A stretch of DNA of 55,518 nt, taken from the NCBI GenBank assembly GCA_004010275.1, contig RBWT01000029.1, positions 1 to 55,518 of the forward strand, read 5' to 3'. Below the pieces are notes generated by a model. The model ran no database searches. It was not told where the DNA came from and saw nothing but the letters and a program-made list of their open reading frames with translations. Made by a program: the position numbers and the translations under genes. Origin of the DNA: Streptomyces huasconensis. GTDB taxonomy: Bacteria > Actinomycetota > Actinomycetes > Streptomycetales > Streptomycetaceae. Shown here piece by piece: positions 37,590 through 44,174 of the stretch (the first letter of the stretch is position 1; the number at the start of each line of letters is the position of its first letter).

Positions 37590-37659
37590 CCCTGATATCG
37601 CCCCTGAGACTCTTCGGGCCTCGGCCCTGACAGGGACGAGCCAGGGGGCGAGATCAGGG
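37590..37659. promoter_or_regulatory. Inverted-repeat operator candidate in the LiaFSR-like divergent spacer
   Basis: ccctgatatcgcccct (37590-37605) and gggggcgagatcaggg (37644-37659) are inverted repeats matching at 14 of 16 positions. A third related half-site (cggggatcgaccctgat) follows near 37667. Position between the divergent LiaF-like and kinase genes suggests binding by the response regulator encoded at 39000. Confidence 0.45.
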
Positions 37660-37716
37660 AAGTCTCGGGGATCGACCCTGATGTCCGTGCCCGCGCCCCC
37701 GTGTGAACATCGAGGC

Positions 37717-39003
37717 ATGCCGGAAGCCGCTGCCCCTCCCCTCGACGACGTCCGACCGCTGCGCAAGCTCTACCGCAGCGGTGACGGGCGTTGGCTCGGC
37801 GGTGTCGCACGCGGCCTCGCGGGACATCTCGGCTTGCCCGTGATCTGGGTCCGCCTCATCTTCGTCGGCCTGTTCACGGCGGACGGCCTCGGCGCCTTGC
37901 TGTACGCGGCGTTCTGGTTCTTCGTCCCGCTCGGCGTCGGCGGCGTCGACTCCGAGCGGCCGCCTTCGCCCATGACCGAGACTTCGGCGGACGGCCGCCG
38001 CAGACTCGTGGCCCGCAAGCCGGACAAGGGGCAGATCGTCGCGCTCCTCGCGATGGTCGTCGTCTCCATGGTCTTCGTCGGCAATGTGGACCTGGACGGC
38101 TCGACGAAGGCGTATGTCGTCCCGACCCTGCTCGTCGCCGCGGGCGTCGCCCTGGTCTGGCGGCAGGCCGACAACGCCCGCCGGGCCCGCTGGGTGGCCG
38201 TGGGGCGACGCAGACGCACCCTGACGCTCGCCCGGTCGGCCGCCGGTGTCCTCCTGGTCGGCGCCGGCGTGTCCGGGATCTTCGTGCTCCAAGGCTCGGC
38301 CGCCCACCTGGGCGCGGTGCTCCAGGCCGCCCTCGCCGTGCTCGTCGGCGTCGCGCTCCTCGCGGGTCCCTACCTCGTCCGCATGGCGCAGGACCTCTCC
38401 GAGGAGCGGCTGATGCGCATCCGCGCCCAGGAGAGAGCCGAGGTCGCCGCCCATGTGCACGACTCGGTGCTGCACACCCTCACCCTGATCCAGCGCAACG
38501 CGGAGAGCCCGAGCGAGGTGCGCCGTCTCGCCCGGGCCCAGGAGCGCGACCTGCGGGCCTGGCTCTACAGACCCGAGGGCAACGGCAAGGACGAGGACGA
38601 GGAACCCGAGACCCTCGCCGAGGCGGTCCGCCAGAGCGCGGCGGAGGTGGAGGACAAGCACGGCGTCCCGATCGAGGTCGTCGTGGTCGGTGACTGCCCG
38701 CTCGACGAGCGGCTCACCGCGCAGATGCAGGCCGCGAGGGAAGCCATGGTGAATGCCGCCAAGTACGGTGGCGAGGGCGGCGCGGTGCAGGTCTTCGCGG
38801 AAGTCGAGGGAGAGACGGTGTTCGTCTCCGTCCGGGACCGCGGCCCTGGATTCGACCTGGATTCGGTGCCCGACGACCGCATGGGCGTACGAGAATCGAT
38901 CATCGGCCGCATGCAGCGCAATGGCGGCACGGCGCGGTTGCGCGCGGTGCCCGGCGGCGGCACGGAAGTCGAGCTGGAGATGGAGAGGACGGCGACGACA
39001 TGA
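37717..39003 (+). CDS. PspC domain-containing sensor histidine kinase
   Basis: A 428-residue sensor kinase of the HisKA_3 (NarX/LiaS) type. An N-terminal PspC domain (LYRSGDGRWLGGVARGLAGH, then YAAFWFFVPLG) leads into several membrane helices. Then comes the dimerisation and phosphoacceptor motif AAHVHDSVLHTLTLIQRNAE near residue 250, with the phosphorylated His in HDSVLHTL. The ATPase shows an N-box AREAMVNAAKYG and a G-box DRGPGFD. ATG 37717 follows GAGG. Its stop overlaps the response-regulator start by four bases, so the two are translationally coupled. There is little extracytoplasmic sequence, suggesting that it senses membrane perturbation or partners with the LiaF-like protein. Confidence 0.92.
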   Translation: MPEAAAPPLDDVRPLRKLYRSGDGRWLGGVARGLAGHLGLPVIWVRLIFVGLFTADGLGALLYAAFWFFVPLGVGGVDSERPPSPMTETSADGRRRLVARKPDKGQIVALLAMVVVSMVFVGNVDLDGSTKAYVVPTLLVAAGVALVWRQADNARRARWVAVGRRRRTLTLARSAAGVLLVGAGVSGIFVLQGSAAHLGAVLQAALAVLVGVALLAGPYLVRMAQDLSEERLMRIRAQERAEVAAHVHDSVLHTLTLIQRNAESPSEVRRLARAQERDLRAWLYRPEGNGKDEDEEPETLAEAVRQSAAEVEDKHGVPIEVVVVGDCPLDERLTAQMQAAREAMVNAAKYGGEGGAVQVFAEVEGETVFVSVRDRGPGFDLDSVPDDRMGVRESIIGRMQRNGGTARLRAVPGGGTEVELEMERTATT

Positions 39004-39728
39004 GCGACGCGACCGAGGCGGGCGAACCCGCGGAGCCGACCGGGTCGGACGAGGGCGGTGCGGGTGGGCGTCGTGTGCGGGTCGTCCTCGTCGACGACCA
39101 CCGGATGTTCCGCACCGGGGTGCAGGCGGAGATCGGCCGGACCGACATCACGGGCGTGGAGGTGGTCGGCGAGGCCGCCGACGTCGACCAGGCGGTCACG
39201 GTCATCACGGCCGCGCGCCCCGAAGTCGTTCTGCTGGATGTGCACCTCCCCGGGGGCGGTGGCGTGGAAGTGCTGCGCCGCTGCGCTCCGTTGATGTCCG
39301 ACGCGGAGAACCCGGTGCGCTTTCTGGCGCTCTCGGTGTCGGACGCCGCCGAGGACGTCATCGGGGTCATCCGGGGCGGTGCCCGCGGCTATGTCACCAA
39401 GACCATCACCGGTACGGACCTGGTGGACTCCATCTTCCGCGTGCAGGACGGCGACGCGGTGTTCTCGCCGCGGCTGGCGGGCTTCGTCCTGGACGCCTTC
39501 GCCTCCACCGACGCGCCTCCGGTCGACGAGGACCTGGACCGGCTCACGCAGCGTGAGCGGGAGGTCCTGCGGCTCATCGCGCGCGGGTACGCGTACAAGG
39601 AGATCGCCAAGCAGCTCTACATCTCCGTGAAGACGGTCGAGTCGCATGTCTCGGCGGTCCTGAGGAAGCTCCAGTTGTCCAACCGCCACGAGCTGACACG
39701 GTGGGCGACGGCGCGACGGCTGGTCTGA
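39000..39728 (+). CDS. LuxR/NarL family response regulator
   Basis: A 242-residue response regulator. The receiver starts at VRVVLVDDHRMFRTGVQ, the phosphoacceptor Asp is in VVLLDVHLPGGGG, and ALSVSD and the Lys of TKTITG complete the active site. The C-terminal LuxR-type helix-turn-helix is LTQREREVLRLIARGYAYKE followed by VKTVESHVSAVLRKLQLSNR. An acidic 20-residue N-terminal extension is unusual. The ATG overlaps the kinase stop (ATGA). It is the probable regulator of the divergent PspC/LiaF-like operon through the inverted repeats at 37590-37659. Confidence 0.93.
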   Translation: MSDATEAGEPAEPTGSDEGGAGGRRVRVVLVDDHRMFRTGVQAEIGRTDITGVEVVGEAADVDQAVTVITAARPEVVLLDVHLPGGGGVEVLRRCAPLMSDAENPVRFLALSVSDAAEDVIGVIRGGARGYVTKTITGTDLVDSIFRVQDGDAVFSPRLAGFVLDAFASTDAPPVDEDLDRLTQREREVLRLIARGYAYKEIAKQLYISVKTVESHVSAVLRKLQLSNRHELTRWATARRLV

Positions 39729-39877
39729 GGGTCTGTGCCTGTGCCTGTGCCTGTACTTGTCGGGGCTTGACGGGTCGGTAGGACCGGGGAGAACCCACGA
39801 CACCGAGGCAGGTCCCGCGAGCTGCTGGACCCACGGCACGCGCCGAGGGCTAGCGGACCTACGGAATGCGCCGAAGG

Positions 39878-40519
39878 CTAAGGGACCTGTGCGGCCGTTC
39901 CCGCAGTCGAGGGGCTCAGCATCCGCAGTGCCCAGCGGTAGTGGCTGAGGGCCTTGGCGGCGCCCAGGAGGCCCGTCAGCCACAGGATCAGGCCGACGCC
40001 CATGCCGAGGGCGACGTCGGCGTAGGTCTGGTGGCCGGGTTCGGCGTACGCGGCCGACGCGAAGGACGCCCACAGGCCGAGGGCGGAGACGGCGAGGGAG
40101 GACAGGAGCCAGAGGAGGCTGAGGCCGGGGGCGCGCAGCCGGGCGTCGGAGGCGGGGTGGTGGTCCAATGCGAGCCAGGCGTTGGCGAGTTCCCGTATCC
40201 GCCGGTCGCGGCGGATGCTGAAGACGACGCCGACCACGGCGGGGGCCAGCGCCGCGAGACCGAGGATCGCGAGGACCGGGCCGAGGATGATGCCCGTGGG
40301 GTCCTTCTCCTCGATGAGCTTGACCGGCTGCATCAGCAGCGCCCAGCCGATGACGGCGGCGGCTCCGCACAGCCACAGGAAGAGAAGCCGGTGCACTCCC
40401 AGGTGTCGCCTGAGCAGTTCCTGAAGGGCCAGGCCGCGATCGGTGAGCAGGGCCTGCCGGTCCGGCCAGATCCGCAGATACGGGGGAGGGGGAGGCGGCG
40501 GCAACGTACGGCTGGGCAT
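39878..40519 (-). CDS. Hypothetical four-helix membrane protein
   Basis: A 213-residue membrane protein of unknown function. The N-terminus is Pro-rich (MPSRTLPPPPPPPYLRIWPD), followed by an amphipathic segment and two hydrophobic pairs: HRLLFLWLCGAAAVIGWALL and GIILGPVLAILGLAALAPAV, then LSLLWLLSSLAVSALGLWAS and VALGMGVGLILWLTGLLGAA. A charged cytoplasmic loop lies between the pairs (IRRDRRIRELANAWLALD). It lies 33 bases downstream of the NlpC/P60 gene in the same direction, so co-transcription is likely. A run of gtgcct repeats precedes its end on the plus strand (39730-39750). Confidence 0.75.
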   Translation of the reverse strand: MPSRTLPPPPPPPYLRIWPDRQALLTDRGLALQELLRRHLGVHRLLFLWLCGAAAVIGWALLMQPVKLIEEKDPTGIILGPVLAILGLAALAPAVVGVVFSIRRDRRIRELANAWLALDHHPASDARLRAPGLSLLWLLSSLAVSALGLWASFASAAYAEPGHQTYADVALGMGVGLILWLTGLLGAAKALSHYRWALRMLSPSTAGTAAQVP

Positions 40520-40552
40520 GGACCCGACAGTACTGGGGTCAGGCGGGCCGGT

Positions 40553-41635
40553 TCACACCACCCGGGTGGCACCGGCGAACGGCATCTCGTCGATCGGCGC
40601 GACCCGCACCGGGGCGCCCGGGTTGGGGGCGTGGATCATCCGGCCGTTGCCCACATACATGCCGACGTGACTGATGTCGGAGTAGAAGAACACCAGGTCA
40701 CCGGGGCGTAGCGTGGAGCGCGGGATGCGCTGGCCCGCTGCGATCTGGGCGTAGGTGGTGCGAGGCAGTGAGACGCCGGCCGAGCGGTACGCGGCCTGGA
40801 TCAGCCCTGAGCAGTCGAAGGCGCTGGGGCCCGTCGCGCCCCACACGTAGGGGCTGCCGATGGCTCGGTACGCGTAGGCAACGGCGGCGGCCGCGCGGGT
40901 GTTGGGAGCCTGGGTGGTACCGCTGGCGGTGCCGCCCGGCGGAGTGTGGCGGGTGTCCGAACGGGCGGCCCGGCCGCTGTCACGACCCTGATCCCCGTCC
41001 GCGAGCCGCGCGTACTCCACGCGCTGTTCCTCGGTGAGCCGGGCCAGTAGCCGCTTGGCCTCGGCAAGCTTGCCGGTGACGGTCTTCTTGTGTTTTCGCA
41101 GGTCTGTCTGGCGCGCGCGGAGGGTGGCCAGGCGGCCATCGGCCTCGGCGCGCAGCTGGGCGACCTCCTGGAGCCTCTTGCGTACACCGTTGAGGGCCGC
41201 GGCCTGGCGGCTGCCCGCCCGGTCGGCGAGGGAGGCGCGGCCCAGGAACTGATCAGGGTCGGAGGAGAGCGCGAGTTGCATGGAGGGGGTGATGCCGCCC
41301 GCGCGGTACTGCGCTGTGGCGTAGGAACCCAGGTCGTTGCGGGCGGCGTTGAGTTTCTCGGCCTTGCGGGCCGCCTCGTCGCGCAGTGCGTCGAGCGACT
41401 TCTCGGCTTTCTCGGCCTTCTCCTTAGCGCCGTTGTACTTCTCGGTGGCGATCTCCGCCTCGCGGTAGAGGGCGTCGACCTTGACCTTCACTTCGGCGGG
41501 GCTGAGCCGGGGGTCCGCGTGTCCCGAGCCGTCGAACGCGGCCACCGAGGCGGCTCCCGCGAGAGCGAGGGTGGCGGCGGTGCGGGCCGCGGGGCCGCTG
41601 AGCGAGCGCTGTTTGGGCTTGCGGTGCGCTGCCAC
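40553..41635 (-). CDS. Secreted NlpC/P60 endopeptidase 1
   Basis: A 360-residue peptidoglycan hydrolase. A basic signal-like N-terminus (VAAHRKPKQRSLSGPAAR, TLALAGAASVAAF) precedes a coiled-coil region of about 150 residues (KEKAEKAEKSLDALRDEAAR). The C-terminal NlpC/P60 domain follows, with the catalytic Cys in AFDCSGLIQ, His in SDISHVGMYVG and His in MIHAPNPG. Such enzymes cut the D-Glu to diamino-acid bond of the stem peptide. GTG 41635 is preceded by AAGGAG at seven bases. The 5' leader contains a perfect 12-bp hairpin just before the ribosome-binding site. Paralogue of the gene at 42505. It probably acts in growth, germination or spore formation. Confidence 0.92.
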   Translation of the reverse strand: MAAHRKPKQRSLSGPAARTAATLALAGAASVAAFDGSGHADPRLSPAEVKVKVDALYREAEIATEKYNGAKEKAEKAEKSLDALRDEAARKAEKLNAARNDLGSYATAQYRAGGITPSMQLALSSDPDQFLGRASLADRAGSRQAAALNGVRKRLQEVAQLRAEADGRLATLRARQTDLRKHKKTVTGKLAEAKRLLARLTEEQRVEYARLADGDQGRDSGRAARSDTRHTPPGGTASGTTQAPNTRAAAAVAYAYRAIGSPYVWGATGPSAFDCSGLIQAAYRSAGVSLPRTTYAQIAAGQRIPRSTLRPGDLVFFYSDISHVGMYVGNGRMIHAPNPGAPVRVAPIDEMPFAGATRVV

Positions 41636-41656
41636 GAAGGTGCTCCTTAGCTGGCC

Positions 41657-41690
41657 GGTGGCGGCCCGCACAGGGGGACGGGCCGCCACC
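41657..41690 (-). promoter_or_regulatory. Hairpin in the NlpC/P60-1 leader
   Basis: ggtggcggcccg (41657-41668) and cgggccgccacc (41679-41690) pair perfectly over 12 bases. The hairpin ends eight bases before the AAGGAG of the downstream gene. It has no T-tract, so it may control translation or mRNA stability. It does not show the conserved strands of the c-di-AMP riboswitch found before the second NlpC/P60 gene. Confidence 0.45.
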
Positions 41691-41955
41691 GGGTTTCTCG
41701 GCGGGGGTGTCCGGCTGCCGCCCTGAGCGGGGGCGGCGGTGGGGAGCCGGTCACCTGGTGAAGGACGCTAAACCTGGGCGTCACGGCCCGGAGGCGGATT
41801 GTGCGCAACTGCCGGAGAAGGTCGGAATCGTGACCGCGCCTGTCCGCAGTGCTGACGGGTCGAGGGCGGCTTCGCGGACAGCTGTGACCAATGGGGCGGT
41901 TTGTGCCTTGCCTGCCCGGCAGAGGGTGGTATGGGCCTGGGGGCGCGCCCATCTC

Positions 41956-42014
41956 TGAGCCCGCCCCTGAGCCCGCCTCTGGGCCCACCCAGGGCCCGTC
42001 CCGGAGCCCGCCTG
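41956..42014. repeat. Imperfect 12-bp tandem repeats
   Basis: About five units of tgagcccgcccc and variants run head to tail between the NlpC/P60-1 leader and the next gene. The flanking bases (41691-41955) show no gene; they hold the presumed leftward promoter. Confidence 0.6.
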
Positions 42015-42051
42015 TGAGGGGCGGTACGGAGCCCGACTAGGCTCCGGCCTC

Positions 42052-42405
42052 ATGGACGTACTCATCCATCTCTTCGTCGGCCTGCACATCATCGGCATCG
42101 CCTCACTCCTGGGCGGCTTCCTGACCCAGATGAAGCAGATGGGCCAGGGCACCGCCCGCTTCAGTCCCGCGATGCTGCACGGCGCGCTGACCATGCTCGT
42201 CACCGGCGTGGCCCTCGTGGGCCTCAACCAGGCGGACGACAACGCGGTCAACAACGTCAAGATCGGCATCAAGATGGCCGTCCTGATCGTGATCCTCGCG
42301 CTGGTCTACGTGAAGCGGGACGAGGAGAAGATCGACAAGGGCGTATTCGGCGCGGTGGGGCTGCTGACCACGGCGAACATCTTCATCGCCGTGCTGTGGA
42401 CCTGA
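42052..42405 (+). CDS. Small integral membrane protein
   Basis: A 117-residue protein with four hydrophobic segments: LIHLFVGLHIIGIASLLGGF, ALTMLVTGVALVGL, IGIKMAVLIVILALVYV and VGLLTTANIFIAVLWT. A His near the first helix and the overall layout resemble small cytochrome-like or DUF-type membrane proteins, but no family is certain. ATG 42052 begins MDVLIHLFVG. A ggagccc-gacta-ggctcc dyad lies just upstream (42029-42046). A very strong bidirectional terminator follows. Confidence 0.8.
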   Translation: MDVLIHLFVGLHIIGIASLLGGFLTQMKQMGQGTARFSPAMLHGALTMLVTGVALVGLNQADDNAVNNVKIGIKMAVLIVILALVYVKRDEEKIDKGVFGAVGLLTTANIFIAVLWT

Positions 42406-42417
42406 TCCTGCGAACGA

Positions 42418-42475
42418 CCCTCTACGCGCGCGTGGCCCGCACTTCTCCGGAAGTGCGGCACGCGCGCGTAGAGGG
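42418..42475. terminator. Strong bidirectional terminator
   Basis: A perfect 17-bp outer stem (42418-42434 with 42459-42475) encloses an inner 9-bp stem (42437-42445 with 42450-42458). It lies between convergent genes ending at 42405 and 42505 and is the longest dyad in the window. Confidence 0.88.
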
Positions 42476-42504
42476 TGTTCTTCCGCGGTTACGCCGGGGC
42501 GTGG

Positions 42505-43757
42505 TTACGCCGGGCGCACCATGCTGTGGATCGGCATGTAGAAGATCGACTCGACGCGGACCTTCGCACCCGGCTTCGGGGCGTGGATCATCTTGCCGCC
42601 ACCGATGTAGATCCCTACGTGGCTGATGTCGTCGTAGAAGAAGACCAGGTCACCGGGTTTGGCGTCGCAGTCTTCACGGTCATGCCGGCCTTCACCTGGT
42701 CCCACGTCGTGCGCGGCAGCGTGATCCCCGCGGCCTTCCACGCGTCCTGGGTGAGCCCGGAGCAGTCGTAGGAGTCGGGCCCGGTCGCGCCCCAGACGTA
42801 CGGCTTGCCGATCTGTGCCTCCGCGAAGGCGATGACCTTCGCGGCCTTGGTGGCGTAACCGCCGTCGGTGCTTCCGGGGCCAGAGCCGGGGTCAGAACCG
42901 GGACCGGAGCCGGAACCGGTGTCCGTGCCGGGAGCGGAGCCGGAGCCTGAACCTGCGCCCCCCTCCCCCTGCTCCTTCCGCTCCTTCTGGGGCGCCTCCT
43001 CCGCCTTGCGCTTGCGCTCCGCCTCGGCGGCCTCCTTGCGGGCCAGTTCTTCGGCCTTGCGCTTGGCCTCCCGTTCCTTCTGCCGCTCGATCGCGGCGAG
43101 CCGGGCCTTCTCCTCGGCGGTCAGCTCCGAGAGAAGCTCACGTGCCTCACCCAGCTTCTTCTGGACGGCCCGCTTGCTCGTCCTGAGGTCGTCCCGTGAG
43201 TCGCTCAGCGTCTCCAGGCTCCGCGCGGCCTTTGCACGCTGCTTCGTCGCCGACGCCTGCTGCGTCTGGTAGTCGTCGACGGCCTTCTTCTGCCGCTTGG
43301 TGAGCCGGTCCGCCAGGTGGTTCTGGTCGAAGTAGCCCTGCGGGTCCTCGGCGAGCATCATCGTGGCGGTGTGGGAGACGGCCCCGGTGCGGTACTGGGC
43401 GGCGGCGACGGAGCCGAGTTCCTGGCGCGCCTCGTTCAGCTTGTCCGCGCGCTCGGCGACATGGTCGAGCAGTCGGCCGACCTTCTTGCGCTGCTTCTCG
43501 GTCTTCTCCTTGGCCGCGTTGTACTTCTGGGTGGCCACGCCCGCCTGGTGGTACAGGTCGTCGACCTTCTTCCGCACCTCTTCGAGACTGGGCTTACCCG
43601 GCGCGGAGGGAGCCGCCTGCGCGCTCTGTGACAGGAGCGCCACAGAGGTGAGGGCGGCCGTCGTGATGCCGACGGCGGGAGCGGTGCGTATTCCGGGGAT
43701 TCCGGCGAGTCCGGCCATTCCGACCGTCCGGGTCCGCGGCTTGCGGTGCGACGCCAA
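42505..43757 (-). CDS. Secreted NlpC/P60 endopeptidase 2 (frameshifted near 42666)
   Basis: Peptidoglycan hydrolase of expected length 417, a paralogue of the gene at 40553. The TTG start at 43757 (LASHRKPRTRTV) follows GGAG at nine bases. A signal peptide, a long coiled coil rich in Lys/Glu/Arg, a Gly/Ser-rich linker and the NlpC/P60 domain follow (catalytic Cys in SYDCSGLTQ, His in DDISHVGIYIG and MIHAPKPG). The frame breaks after MTVKTA; one added base at about 42666 (gcgacgcc to gcggacgcc) restores DAKPGDLVFFYDDISHVG. The gene is controlled by a c-di-AMP riboswitch, as are other Streptomyces wall hydrolases. Confidence 0.9.
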
Positions 43758-43769
43758 GGGAGGCGACTC

Positions 43770-43920
43770 CTTCCGTAGACCGCCTACCGGGTTAGCTGTC
43801 GGGTTCGGGCGGCTGGTCCGGAAGGTTGCCCTACGGTCCCGTACTTCGTACGGGACCGATTCACCCCAAGTTTTCGGTGGGTCCCCGGCTCCGAACAGGT
43901 CGGACTCGGCGGAGGCGGCC
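43770..43920 (-). promoter_or_regulatory. c-di-AMP riboswitch (ydaO-yuaA type)
   Basis: The leader RNA carries the conserved blocks of the ydaO/yuaA riboswitch: GGAGCCGGGGACCC, then CUUGGGGUGAAUC (minus strand of 43858-43870), a variable hairpin cggucccguac/guacgggaccg, then CCGAACCCGACAGCUAACC (minus strand of about 43792-43810) and GGUAGGCGG. In Streptomyces these riboswitches precede wall-hydrolase genes and shut expression off when c-di-AMP is high. Boundaries are approximate; a GGAAGGAG follows for translation of the downstream gene. Confidence 0.88.
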
Positions 43921-43965
43921 CGCTCCCGGCGTGTTCGCCGGTGGGGGACGGGCGGCCCGCGGAGC

Positions 43966-43995
43966 ACGCTAGCCAACTCGTGTGGCGCGTGTGAA
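43966..43995 (-). promoter_or_regulatory. Promoter of the riboswitch transcript
   Basis: On the minus strand TTCACA (43995-43990) and TAGCGT (43971-43966) are separated by 18 bases. Transcription would begin near 43960, just before the riboswitch. Confidence 0.45.
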
Positions 43996-44142
43996 GGTTG
44001 ATGTTCGATATGCCCGATACATTTCCGTTACTTCGCGGGACCCCTGGGGCGGCTCGGCTCGTAGGTGGCGGAGCGTGACCGGGCGCGGGCGGGGCGTAGG
44101 TGAGGCGGGTCGGGGAGGAAGGTGGCCGGAACCCGGGGCAGG

Positions 44143-44165
44143 TTGTCAGTGGGGCCGCCTAGACT
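44143..44165 (+). promoter_or_regulatory. RecA-NDp-type DNA-damage promoter of pcrA
   Basis: TTGTCAGTG (44143-44151), eight bases, then TAGACT (44160-44165) match fully the tTGTCRgtg-N8-TAnnnT promoter known for RecA-independent (PafBC-type) DNA-damage genes in actinobacteria and for Streptomyces recA. The start site would be only a few bases before the ATG at 44175. Confidence 0.75.
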
Positions 44166-44174
44166 CGGGAGGCG

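Noticed and set aside
41657..41760. Second c-di-AMP riboswitch before the NlpC/P60-1 gene
   Set aside because: The conserved GGGGUGAAUC and CCGAACCCGACAGCUAACC blocks are missing; only agcuaa and a generic hairpin are shared.
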